Shown here: positions 37,301 through 48,217 of the stretch, piece after piece
Layout of the letters: every line of letters starts with the position of its first letter
Position numbering within the stretch: the stretch's first letter is position 1
NCBI GenBank assembly: GCA_004352715.1
Contig: SCFE01000055.1
Coordinates: forward strand, 743,689-807,688
Source: Hofstenia miamia
Taxonomy: Eukaryota > Xenacoelomorpha > Acoela
Direction of reading: 5' to 3'
Length of the DNA stretch: 64,000 bases
The notes under the pieces: model-generated
Told to the model about the DNA's origin: nothing
Seen by the model: the letters and a program-made list of their open reading frames with translations, nothing else
Databases searched by the model: none
Position numbers and translations under genes: made by a program

Positions 37301-39853
37301 CCTGAGTAAGTAGTAGAGCTCCAAAGATTGCTTCAAAACCACATTTACTAGATACTTAAATCTGTTTGTGCACGAAGTGTTTATACATTAATTTTGTGAT
37401 TATTTTGCGTACAATTAAAATAACCTTTCCTAAATAAGTAAATGTTAAAAAATTTGATAATTTTAATTCCTTATTTCGTAATAATAATTTGATTTTTGAA
37501 AATTTTTCTATGCCCTCCCCTAGAAATAATGATAGTAATGCTCATGTACATATATAATCAGTTCATATTTGCGAATTACTGCAAAAATCTCCTCGATTTG
37601 TTAGAATAATTTCAGCATCACATGACAGAAGTTTGTTAAGCTAAGATTTATGTTTTCAATACCTCCTTGTCCCAATTCACTAATTTCAATTCCATAAATA
37701 AAATAGTTTCTGTCTCGTTTGACCTTTCCACAACATTTGCCTCAACCGTGTAAATTCCAATATGTTAATGTGACACTTGAGCGAAATTTAATAAATTACT
37801 GAAGTTTGTTATTGCGCAGTGTCATATTAAAGATATTTACATGCACTTTAATATTTGTTTAATAAAGGTAAAATGTAAAATATGCAAAATCAAGTTGTAA
37901 TCTACAACGTTTTATGAATAAATCAATCAAGAGCTAATTTCCACATTTTGTTTGTTTATTTGTAGGGATATATATGTCCCATCAGCATCAGCTTTTTGGT
38001 TCATTACAATCACTATAGTGATTAATCAATTGTTTTGAACACCTTTAGGAGTTAAGGTAAACTTTTTTATTTTTGTTTAATCCATATTCACTAAATTTAA
38101 ATTTAAATTTTCCCTAAATTCCTCAAAATTTTTATTTTAACAAATAATGGAATCGATATATCTATTTGACAAAAATGTATATTGTAATTTTTTTACTTTT
38201 TTGCAATTAAATGACATTGTTTCTGACAAATCTTGTTTAGAAATTATATACATTCAGTCCTTGGGAGAAGAGGTTTACGCGAGGGGTGGTCAGGGGCTAA
38301 GTTCACCTTGGTAAATTTGATTAGAGGACCATTCCTTCTTGGCAAAGTTATATTACGGCCTGTGGTGGTGGATTTTATTTGTTAAATATTTAGGAGCACA
38401 GCCCTGCTTGGGTGTTACACTGCTGTTGGAGAAATCTAATCCAGTGAAATTTCCTGTACATTTAATGCTTGAAGCTGTATGTTAAGCTAATAAGATGGTC
38501 TTGTGATTTTTCTGCTGAGATATCAAAGTATATTCTTTTTAATGTAAAGCATAGTGAAACAAACATGCCATTCTGACGATAATAAATCACTCTTTTAAGT
38601 TTAAAGCCATTATCCGTACTCAATGAAAATCTTTCTCTAATGGACTTCACTGAGTTTTATGCAGCTAATTTGTCTTGTTAGCGAACATTTTTTTAGATGA
38701 AACTTATTAATTGCAAGTATTCAATTTTCCAATTATTTGTAGATTTGCTTAGTACGCACCTAGAAAATTGAAATGTTTTAAAAAAAGAATATTGTTTTTA
38801 GTTTTCAATATTTGGAATATGTGTGAGAAGACTTAAATTAGTATTGACATTATACCGTTTGGTTTTAAATTGCTAAGTCACATTAATCCATTGCTAGTTA
38901 ATGTTTCTCCGTTTTCATCTTCTTTTTGTTAAGAAGCTGTAAACATCGTATTTTGTCTTTCTTGCAGTAAAATACACGAGGCGTGTTCTAAATATATATA
39001 AACAATTTGATATTATACACATCGAATCTAAATAGTAAATTCAATGGAGTCAAATATGTTTATCCCTGGTGAAATCAGAAGTGTTTTTACTTTGATCATG
39101 CTAACAAACTGGTGATGTTTGTTAAACAAATCAAGCTTTTACGCAATCATGATACCGGAATAATCACATGTTAATTTTGCAAATATTATCAGCAAAATTG
39201 AAATAATGATTTTGTCATATACACACAAAATGTAAACCAAACTAAGAATTTCTATAGTAAATATTTAAGGGATTCCCGAAATAGTATAAAGCTTTTAAAC
39301 ATGTAATCTTTGGCTTAAAGCGGCCCCTTCACCTCAATCTAACTTGTGTAGCATATAAACCCTACGTTTTCCTTACAAACTTCAAATTTGGATAAAAATT
39401 GTGTGCAATTGTTGTATAGATGTGTACATGACTATTAAAAATGAGTATTTAAATTATATGTATCCTTATAAGTACAAAGGAGGCCTGTTAATATTGAGAA
39501 TAGCATGACTTTTGAAAAAGTCATTATGCATTTCCTTAATCTAAAATAGATTTAGGTAGAAATTGAGAACCTGTGTTAATCAATTAATTTAGAGCTTGTG
39601 TGTTGGCCTATTCACTTGTCTACTACATTCGGTATTTCGACACTGTGAACGAATAATATTTTAAGAGTTTTTCTATGAATTTGTAGTAAAAAAAGAATCG
39701 GGAAATATAGTGAAGTTGTACATCTCAACCAACCTTCATTTTCATAACTTAGAAAATTTTCCGAATTACTATAATGATCATGACATAAGGGACGTGGGTG
39801 ATTTTAGTGGTTGGTCTTAGAAACCCTAGATGCTTCTATTTTATTGTTAGAGT
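36549..39853. other. No gene recognised; two (TA)n runs and a GC-richer patch
   Basis: TA microsatellites lie at 36745-36775 and 37270-37298. A GC-richer patch at 38255-38445, with words such as GAGGGGTGGTCAGGGGC and CCTGTGGTGGTGG, stands out but matches no element or exon I know. At 38978 CGAGGCGTGTTCTAAA resembles a mariner terminal repeat, without a partner. Confidence 0.5.
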
Positions 39854-40518
39854 CAGAGATGGAAGTGGGACAGACTTTTGTGAACTACTCTACAGAAATT
39901 GTGCCCTTCCCCATATACACGTTTTGACATCTGCCCCATATTGCCCCATGCTATATATTCTTTTGCCCCAAATTCAAAATCATAACTACACCTCACCGCA
40001 CAGCGAAATATTTTGAAGGTACAGAATCATCTACTATTGTAATCTCTACAAATAGGAATTTAATAACAGTTCATAGTAAAAACATGATAGCAAAATGAAA
40101 TTAGTTTAAAATTTATGAAGCTTTTTATAAAGCCAATATTTTATGCAATATACCGGAATATATACAAGCGTAATTGCGCTCCACCCACTGTAATTGCAAA
40201 GCAAATAGACGACAAATCAGATCAAAAACATCTTATTGGTACTATAAGATAGAATCAAATTTCACTAAGAGCTAAAAATTTCTGATAAATAATTTTTCAA
40301 AATGCAAATAAATTTCCAAGTAATTCCAAATTTTGTCAAGCAGGGAGCTTTAATGAAAGAAAATTTCCTTTACAATCTCTAAAATTGGCAAATTTTTGTT
40401 CCGTTTTTTCCAAGTCAATTGAGTTTTTGGCCCACTTTGAAATAGTATTGCCTCATGCTTGGCCTGACCTGCCTCGCCCACCTTGACCCATTGGGTGACT
40501 TGCCCACTTCCATCTGTG
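39854..40518. mobile_element. 665-base hAT-like non-autonomous element, copy A
   Basis: The left end CAGAGATGGAAGTGGG and the inverted right end CACAGATGGAAGTGGG match at 15 of 16 positions. The flanking octamers GTTAGAGT and GTAGGATT agree at 5 of 8 positions, compatible with a decayed 8-base target duplication of the hAT superfamily. The interior has G-rich subterminal words (TGCCCCATATTGCCCC) and an AT-rich non-coding core. The same sequence recurs in inverted orientation at 47531-48217. No transposase is encoded, so it would depend on one supplied from elsewhere. Confidence 0.7.
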
Positions 40519-40569
40519 GTAGGATTATAATCAAATTTTCGTTAACTAATAATTAGGTCCATTATTTTT

Positions 40570-40855
40570 TGACCTAAAAATTGAACAATAAACTAAGAAA
40601 TTTTGCCTATGTTTTGACCTAATTATAAACTTAAGACTTTATAAAATACTTTTTACATATTAAAAAATATATTTTTAAGATTTTATAAGAACCCTGTTCA
40701 AAAATGTCATTAGAACATTTAGAACTTTGAAATCAAATTTTGATAAGTACTTTCACAAAGAATATAGAAATTTAGTAATTAAGTTGTAGATTTTGACCTT
40801 ATTTTGACCTAAAACGGAATTTTGAGTTATCAAGATATTTTAGAATTTTTGACCT
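40570..40855. promoter_or_regulatory. Cluster of five TTTTGACCT motifs with one DR5 arrangement
   Basis: TGACCT starts at 40570, 40615, 40794, 40805 and 40850, always preceded by TTT and always on the plus strand. The third and fourth are separated by five bases; on the minus strand this reads AGGTCA-AAATA-AGGTCA, the DR5 spacing bound by some nuclear receptor heterodimers. Two pairs share a 45-base spacing and start with similar text (TTTTGACCTAAAA), so an old local duplication may explain the clustering. Regulatory function is only a possibility. Confidence 0.3.
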
Positions 40856-41604
40856 TCCAACCATACTAAGCTTCTGCAAAATTCGCTCTTTTCATGTCTA
40901 AATACATCTTCAAAATACGTTTTGACTGAAGAAAACTTTTTGACTTAATTGACTTTTGCTTTTACCCACCCCATTAATAACTCATTACAGGTGCTCCAGA
41001 ACTTATTGCTTGTGAAACACACAACATAACCTTGCAATTTACTCTAATGTTGTAAAGGACAGTTTCCTTTTTTGCATACAAATAATTTCTAAACGCAAAG
41101 AACCAGCAGTGTTCTGTTTGAATGTCCTGAGTTCTTTAATTCCTTGCAATGTGTAAATACAAAGAGATTGTGGAGTTGCAATTCTCCGATAAAAGAAAAT
41201 GTAGACATTCTCCATTGTTTAACAAGATTATTTATTTAATTTTATTAGTTTCCTAAAAGCTATTACAATTAAAGCAAGGCATTGATTTATAATAGCTTTT
41301 CAATGCATGATTTCTTGACTTCAAATCTATACAAATTTTATACATTAAAGAAGGAATACTGTCGTCGAAATGAAAAAATTATTTTGATCAAATTAATATG
41401 ATCAAAGGATATTTCTTTTGCATTTCAGCGAAATTACATAAGGGACATTAAGCAAATTTTATAGAAAGAGGCATATCACATAATTTTTTAAATGTTAGTT
41501 CAATAGTTAAGAAATGTAAAAACGCAAAATTCAAAATTTAAAAAAGATATTGATCGATATTTATTAGGGCAACAACAATATTATAAACAAATACTACATA
41601 TATT
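40856..41604. other. No gene firmly recognised
   Basis: AT-rich sequence. At 40991 a good acceptor (pyrimidine-rich tract, then CATTACAG) precedes a short open stretch reading APELIACETHNITLQFTL in phase 1. This is treated as a lead rather than a feature. Confidence 0.4.
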
Positions 41605-42647
41605 ATATATATATATATATATATANNNNNNNNNNNNNNNNNNNNNNNNNNNNNNNNNNNNNNNNNNNNNNNNNNNNNNNNNNNNNNNNNNNNNNNNNNN
41701 NNNNNNNNNNNNNNNNNNNNNNNNNNNNNNNNNNNNNNNNNNNNNNNNNNNNNNNNNNNNNNNNNNNNNNNNNNNNNNNNNNNNNNNNNNNNNNNNNNNN
41801 NNNNNNNNNNNNNNNNNNNNNNNNNNNNNNNNNNNNNNNNNNNNNNNNNNNNNNNNNNNNNNNNNNNNNNNNNNNNNNNNNNNNNNNNNNNNNNNNNNNN
41901 NNNNNNNNNNNNNNNNNNNNNNNNNNNNNNNNNNNNNNNNNNNNNNNNNNNNNNNNNNNNNNNNNNNNNNNNNNNNNNNNNNNNNNNNNNNNNNNNNNNN
42001 NNNNNNNNNNNNNNNNNNNNNNNNNNNNNNNNNNNNNNNNNNNNNNNNNNNNNNNNNNNNNNNNNNNNNNNNNNNNNNNNNNNNNNNNNNNNNNNNNNNN
42101 NNNNNNNNNNNNNNNNNNNNNNNNNNNNNNNNNNNNNNNNNNNNNNNNNNNNNNNNNNNNNNNNNNNNNNNNNNNNNNNNNNNNNNNNNNNNNNNNNNNN
42201 NNNNNNNNNNNNNNNNNNNNNNNNNNNNNNNNNNNNNNNNNNNNNNNNNNNNNNNNNNNNNNNNNNNNNNNNNNNNNNNNNNNNNNNNNNNNNNNNNNNN
42301 NNNNNNNNNNNNNNNNNNNNNNNNNNNNNNNNNNNNNNNNNNNNNNNNNNNNNNNNNNNNNNNNNNNNNNNNNNNNNNNNNNNNNNNNNNNNNNNNNNNN
42401 NNNNNNNNNNNNNNNNNNNNNNNNNNNNNNNNNNNNNNNNNNNNNNNNNNNNNNNNNNNNNNNNNNNNNNNNNNNNNNNNNNNNNNNNNNNNNNNNNNNN
42501 NNNNNNNNNNNNNNNNNNNNNNNNNNNNNNNNNNNNNNNNNNNNNNNNNNNNNNNNNNNNNNNNNNNNNNNNNNNNNNNNNNNNNNNNNNNNNNNNNNNN
42601 NNNNNNNNNNNNNNNNNNNNNNNNNAATATATATATATATATATATA
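41605..42647. repeat. (TA)n array containing a 1000-base gap
   Basis: TA repeats flank exactly 1000 N (41626-42625), again a default-size gap. Confidence 0.95.
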
Positions 42648-42676
42648 ATTAAATATATACTAAAAAACATAGGTAT

Positions 42677-42883
42677 GCATCAAATTATTATGGACACCAG
42701 TTATGCAATAATTATTAGGAATATACCATATTGTTTTATGCAAATATAGCATTAATTTCAATTTTTAATCAAAAACTATTATTAGTTTTACTGATTTCAA
42801 TTGGTATTTTGTTATACAAATGCTAATGGAGAAAATTTACATGTGCGTACTTAAACATGTCCTGGTCAAATTATTATGGACAC
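42677..42883. repeat. Left terminal repeat with outer and inner transposase-binding-like copies
   Basis: The outer copy CAAATTATTATGGACAC starts at 42681 and the inner copy of the same 17-mer starts at 42867, identical over those 17 bases. These correspond by position to the outer and inner transposase-binding repeats of IR/DR elements. Confidence 0.85.
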
Positions 42884-43004
42884 TAGAAACATTTTGTGTA
42901 TAATCTTTTTTATTTTCACAATAAGTAATCAAAACAAGCACATTTAATAACACATTCAAATATTACAAAAGAATTCCAAAAGAAAAATTTTATTTCATTT
43001 AAGG

Positions 43005-44045
43005 GCTCCTTTAAATTTTGGGTGTGCCCCCTTTTTGTTTTGATCACAGTTTAATTTCGTCGGGGCATGCTGTAATTTGCTTTTTTTAAAATTTTTTGCA
43101 TTTTTTCTTTTTAAACCCTTTCTTAATTTTTTTTTTAATTAAATTTTTTTTTTTAGAAATATTTTTCCCTGACTTTTTTTTTTAAAGATCCCCAAAATTT
43201 TCTAAAGGGGTTTGAGATCGGGTGATTTCCCGGCCCATAAAAAAAGAAAATTCCTTTCTGATCTAAAAATTTTAGAACCCATTTTTCTGTGGGGCAGGGT
43301 CCCCCATTTTGCATAAATATGCATTAACCAAAAGAGTCATCCCAGTCTTTGAGCTGGGGTAAAAGTTTTTTTTTTAAATTTTCTATGTATTAAAGGGATT
43401 TAAATTTCCCATCACATACATGTATATGTAGTCGCCGGGCCCCTTAAAATTAAATCACACCCCAGCCCAAACCTTTTAGGGGGTGTTTCACTTTTTGATA
43501 AATGGGAAATTTTTGCCCAGCTAAATCCCATACTCGTTTTTTTGATCCCTTTTTGCACTAAAAAGTTTTCAAATCACTAAAAAAACCCTGACCCAAATCT
43601 TAATTTGCCAAATCAAAATGTGCTTTTGAAAAATCAGTTTCTTCTTCATCATTTTCTTTGTCTATTTTGCAACTTTACGTGGTCTGATCGAGGTACACCC
43701 CATTTTCTTTAGCCTTCTTTGAATTGTTCTTGTTGAAAAATTAAGGCCTTTTAACTTTAATTTTTGTTTCAACTGCGCGGCTGAAAGCAAAGGCTTCTTT
43801 ATTTTTGTTCTATGCAAAAACCGGTCAACATTTTTTGATGTTTTTGGTTTTCTACCACATCTTCCTTCCCTCTGGGGTGTGCATATTTTGTTTTCTTTTC
43901 AAAATTTAATTTTTAAAACACTGCTGCGACAAATCCCAGATTTTTTTAAAATTCCCCTGAGGAATTTTTTCCCAGTTTTAGTAGCCCCTTTTCAAAATTT
44001 ATTTCCAAAACAGTAAAATCTGATTTTTTTCCCCTTTTTTAGTAA
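43005..44045 (-). pseudogene. Tc1-like transposase, heavily degraded
   Basis: Minus-strand blocks appear in the expected order once frameshifts are allowed. The N-terminal helix-turn-helix region comes first (about 44030-43900). It is followed by a GRKPKTSKNVDRF-type linker with LSAAQLKQKLKLKG and STRTIQRRLKKMGC (about 43860-43690). Next is an FSDLKTF remnant of the first catalytic block (about 43600-43560). Then comes WAGKSPDLKPL, the counterpart of the WPAQSPDLNPIENLW block holding the second catalytic Asp (43236-43195). Last is SMPRRN-stop-TVIKTKRGHT (about 43073-43020), the usual C-terminus. Many stops and frame changes occur and homopolymers are abnormally long, so no functional enzyme is encoded. 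The ancestral enzyme would have cut and pasted DNA at TA sites with a DDE/D triad. Confidence 0.82.
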
Positions 44046-44178
44046 AAAATGTTTTTAAAAATTATATATTTTTACTGCAAATTTTTGTGATATGATAGGG
44101 AAAGGAAAGTAAATGATAATTTGCTGCAAAAATTTTGCAAACATATATGCTAGCAGTGTAAAAGTAGTGCAAATCTAG

Positions 44179-44383
44179 GTGTCCGTAATAATTTGCTGCG
44201 CTTAACTAAAAAATTTTCATGGCTAGGTATTGTGCAATTAGAAAATATATAAATATCATGTAGCTACTGCATATCTTAAAATCATAGTACTTAGCGGAAA
44301 TAAATAAAAAAAATTGGGCTTTTCAGGGACTTTTTCGAAAACATTTTCGGAAAAAATTTCTGGTGTCCATAATAATTTGATGC
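44179..44383. repeat. Right terminal repeat with inner and outer copies
   Basis: The inner copy GTGTCCGTAATAATTTG starts at 44179 and the outer copy GTGTCCATAATAATTTG at 44363, with one mismatch and 184 bases between starts. This mirrors the left end. Confidence 0.85.
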
Positions 44384-44389
44384 TTACTG

Positions 44390-44861
44390 TATATTCCCTT
44401 CAGACATGCATGTTGTATGGAAGTGCTACAAAATATCTATACGGTGCCTCAGTACTGTTAGTTTCAATTGTTTCTGATTACATTAAGAAATTTTTTCTAT
44501 TGCTAATATTTTAATTGAAATTGACTGTGCACAATTTGTACACATTGTGACCCAATCATCTAATTTAATCACATATTTTTGTTGAAAACACTTTATTTAG
44601 AGTGTCTTATGAAGTACGACATTGAAATCATGCAAAAACATTTTTCTTGTATGATTTTCTTATGATTTGTGAATAACTCAAATTCAACTCTCCATTTTGC
44701 AGAATGCAAATTTTTAAAAGCTTGCTTCGATACTAAATTATACCAATATTTAGACCAAATTAATTGAAATGAAAAAGTTGGGTAATTTATTGAACAAAGA
44801 ATTCAAGGTTGAATATAAATTCATATCTCAATAAATATCTAGTTTCTAAATTTTGTCTCAA

Positions 44862-44863
<2 letters not shown>
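44390..44863. other. No gene recognised
   Basis: Flank of the Tc1-like element. AT-rich with nothing identifiable. Confidence 0.6.

Positions 44864-44902
<39 letters not shown>
44864..44902. repeat. (TA)n microsatellite
   Basis: Uninterrupted TA run. Confidence 0.95.
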
Positions 44903-44903
<1 letters not shown>

Positions 44904-45258
44904 CCATCTGCAATACTACTACAATTAAAGGAAAAGTGGACACAAGCTTTTCATTAATTAAGCAGATTGACCCTGTGATTTAACTAAAGCCAATCATAAA
45001 TCAACAAAGAATTTGCTATTAAGATTGTATAGCAAAATTAAATGTTATTCAATTTATCATTTTTGTTGTTTTACACCATGCTATGACATATTCGCATATG
45101 TAATGAAGGAACGTCGTAAAACAAAGTACTGGTACCAAATAGTACACATCTAATACTACCAAAATAGTTTCACATTGATTCTGTTTTGTTCTCTCCCTAA
45201 TTTGTGCTGCCTTACGTGATTGATCCTGATCTAATCTGAAGATCCCGACATAACTCAG

Positions 45259-45260
<2 letters not shown>
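44903..45260. other. No gene recognised
   Basis: AT-rich segment between two TA runs. The minus-strand frame reaching into the array is extended only by the repeat. Confidence 0.6.

Positions 45261-45337
<77 letters not shown>
45261..45337. repeat. (TA)n microsatellite, about 77 bases
   Basis: The longest fully sequenced uninterrupted TA run in the window. It shows that arrays of this size can be assembled, so the gapped arrays are probably longer. Confidence 0.95.
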
Positions 45338-45340
<3 letters not shown>

Positions 45341-46103
45341 ATATATGTGCATGTTTTTATATTTCTTTTTGCTTGTGTCCACTATAATGGTAATATGACA
45401 TTTCACAAAGGCTAGTTTTGGGTTAAATTTATGGATATAATTTTGATTTTCAAAAGCTGATGCAATAAATTATTGACAAAAATTTATAAATGTAATATTC
45501 CAACAAAATACAGAATTTTTTAATTTGAATTTATTGTAGAATCATTTCAATCAGCAATTAATTTGAAATATAATCCTACACTTTTTGGAATGTCGATTTT
45601 GTATAATGGGAAATCAGGAATTTTAGCATTTTGGACGTTTTTAATGAACTAACAAGGATGTCTTTTTGATAATTCTCTTGGTTTTGTTTGACCCCTTGTT
45701 CAATGATAACTATCATTAACTGCAGCTCAAGCCATCATTGGCGCCACATCTTGGGTTCGGGTAATTCTTCAAAGTCCTTCCCGATTATGTTGCAAACTAA
45801 ATACGATCATTCTGTGATTCACATGGTGTTGAAGGTCGACTTCACTGAGTTAAAAAGATCAATAACTGGCATTTTTTTATGTAAAGCTTTAGCAATAACT
45901 GAATATTAATATTCACTAGAAAGTGCTAAATAGGAGATACTGAGTTCTGCCAACCACAAATAAACACCATTAAGAGGCCAACCTGAAAAAAATATTTAAT
46001 CCCATATGATGTAAAATTAGTAAAGCATCAGATTTGCATGAAAAAATCCATTTTGAAAATTTAGTGAACTACTGTGTTTTGCCAGATGACAGCAGTATTG
46101 ATC
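45338..46103. other. No gene recognised; small GC-richer patch
   Basis: Bases 45690-45850 are more balanced in composition (for example TTGGCGCCACATCTTGGG) and open on the plus strand for 73 codons, but match no domain I recognise. This could be a repeat remnant or an exon. Confidence 0.45.
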
Positions 46104-46149
46104 ACTCTCTCTTTCTCTCTTTCACTCTCTCTCTCTCTCTCTCTATATG

Positions 46150-46208
<59 letters not shown>
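46104..46208. repeat. Compound (CT)n-(TA)n microsatellite
   Basis: CT-rich repeats at 46104-46144 pass through ATGTATGT into a TA run ending at 46208. The long minus-strand open frame across it (REREREs and IYIY) is a repeat artefact. Confidence 0.95.
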
Positions 46209-46210
<2 letters not shown>

Positions 46211-47530
46211 TAGAATAAATTGATAAATAATTGATGCCTTCCCAGAATCCATTCTACTAAAAGGATTAATCAGAAAATTTAATGGAATATAAATTAGACT
46301 AAGATCAATATACATATGGATAATTTTCTTGCTCGAATCGCCAAAATTCATCTGTAGATAACAGGTGAAACCAATTGACTCCATACATTGTCACTCACTG
46401 TCTTCGAATGCATAATTTTAAAGTCAATTGTAAGAAATGGTTTGGTAATTGAAAGAAATATTGTAGATCGTTTCCAAAATGCAATGCTAACATAAGCCTA
46501 AAATAAATTCCATCATTGCAGCCGGGGTGAAAATTACCTAGAAGTTCCCACAGTCTGTAAATTTTTTTTGGTTAGTTTAAGTTTTTGAACTCTGTTTTAA
46601 TTTCTGATCAATGACATTGAGGTATATAAATCAATTAACTATGACTATTTTTTCTTTAACAAGACATTAAATATATCTAGATTAGGAGTTCAAATAGTTT
46701 TTGCAGTTTATGAATTATTCACTCTATGCTAAAAACTGAAAAACTAAATGTAATGTTTTGTTTTGTTTGCGGCCATTTCAACCCATTCCACTTTAACCTC
46801 ATCACTGGCCCAATTCGGTTTTGTAGAATGTTTCCTAAGCTAATTATAAAATTGTTCTGAAAATATGCAATAGATGAAATATTTTATTATTTATTGATGA
46901 ATAACTAATTGCTTTTTAACAATTTACGTGTATTGAATGAAATAATTTAATGCATCTATTATATTTTTAGCCACAGTCAAGATTTCGTGTCAATATTTGT
47001 GTACCGAATGACGTGGAAAAATTGAAATGGGAATTTAAAATATTTTTTAAGATTTCCATCAATGTAAATTTATTTAGAGCTCTTATTGACTACACAGCTG
47101 CTCTTTGCATATTTTACTTGCGAGGTGTATCTTATAATATAATTTCACACTCATCTGTTTTAAAACAAAAGAAAAATGTTCTGCATGCCTAGAATATACA
47201 ATGGCTTCAAGAGAGCACAATTGTTTGTATCAAGGAAGCCAGCATTTTACGACATTGTGCGTTTAATAAGTTTGAGCTGTCGATGCTATATTTAGTCTAG
47301 CTGTTATAAAAGATATTCTTCTATTGATATTTGTTCAAAAATTTATAGCACTTAGCGGAAATTGATATTTCTTGGTTCTTAGACTGTTTTTGCAAAGAAT
47401 TTGTAAGAGTCATCATACCATATTTTTATAGTGAATTTCTTGGACGAACAATTAATCTATTTCTCGGCACGAATATTTACAAAATTAATTTTATGCCATT
47501 TCAGATATTTGTTCTAAATAATGTCTATCT
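46209..47530. other. No gene firmly recognised
   Basis: AT-rich. At 46971 the acceptor-like TATATTTTTAG is followed by 73 open codons (stop at 47190) including KLKWEF. A possible exon is treated as a lead only. Confidence 0.45.
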
Positions 47531-48217
47531 CAGAGGTGGAAGTAGGGTGGGGCCAGCAATTGGGCAGAATGGGACGTTGTGGGTTTGGGGCAAGGATTTT
47601 CTAAGGGAGTTCCAATGGGACAAATGTAGGGCAAACACACACTTGAGTTGAGAAAAACGGAATAAAAAAATTGACAATTTTAAAATTTGTAAAAGTCATT
47701 TTCTTCCATTAAAATTCCCTCATTCATAAAATTTGGAATTACTGGGAATTTTAGTTGCATTTTGAAAACATTAGTTATGCACTTTTAGCTCTTGATGAAA
47801 TTCAATTTTAATCAATAGTGCCAATAAGATCTTTTAGATCTGATTTGTCGTTGATAAGCTTTGCAGTTATTTTGGAAGGATTCCAATTACCCTTTCATAA
47901 ATATGTTGTATAAATTATTGGCTTCGTAAAGAATTTGTAATGTTAAAAGTAAATTTTATTTTGCTAATACGTTTTGGCGATTTATGTTTCTTATTCGATT
48001 CCTATTGGTAGAATATTAGATGACATTTGACTAACGATTTGATATTTTCAAAGCAGTAAGGAACTTAAAATATTTGGCAGTGGTTATTATTATAAGGCAA
48101 TAGCATATCGTCAATAAACTTTGTAGCAGAATTATGTGAGTGGGGCTATTTGGAGATTTATAATATAAAGCACGGAAAATATGGGGCAGATTTCAACACG
48201 TTAATATGGGGTAATTT
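47531..48217. mobile_element. hAT-like non-autonomous element, copy B, inverted and truncated
   Basis: The left end CAGAGGTGGAAGTAGGG corresponds to the right end of copy A read on the other strand, and the interior aligns with the reverse complement of copy A. Examples are TTTTAGCTCTTGATGAAATT, CCAATAAGATCTTTTAGATC and ATATGGGGCAGATTTCAACA. Homology fades near 48217 and the second terminal inverted repeat is missing, so this copy is truncated or more diverged. Confidence 0.7.

Larger units (their letters stand above)
42671..44389 (-). mobile_element. Tc1-like DNA transposon with IR/DR ends, inactive
   Basis: A 24-base sequence starting GCATCAAATTATTATGG at 42677 is repeated perfectly in inverted orientation at 44360-44383. 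The right end finishes GCTTACTG followed by TA, as expected for a Tc1/mariner element beginning CAGTAAGC at a TA target. A second, inner copy of the core lies about 185 bases inside each end (42867-42883 and 44179-44195). This gives the two-direct-repeats-per-end (IR/DR) architecture known from Tc1-like elements such as Sleeping Beauty. The length, about 1.7 kb, is normal. A degenerate transposase lies between the ends on the minus strand. The left terminal bases (AGGTATGC against CAGTAAGC) have diverged. Confidence 0.88.

Noticed and set aside
38978-38993. CGAGGCGTGTTCTAAA, similar to a mariner terminal repeat
   Set aside because: No inverted partner within several kilobases and no transposase remnant next to it.
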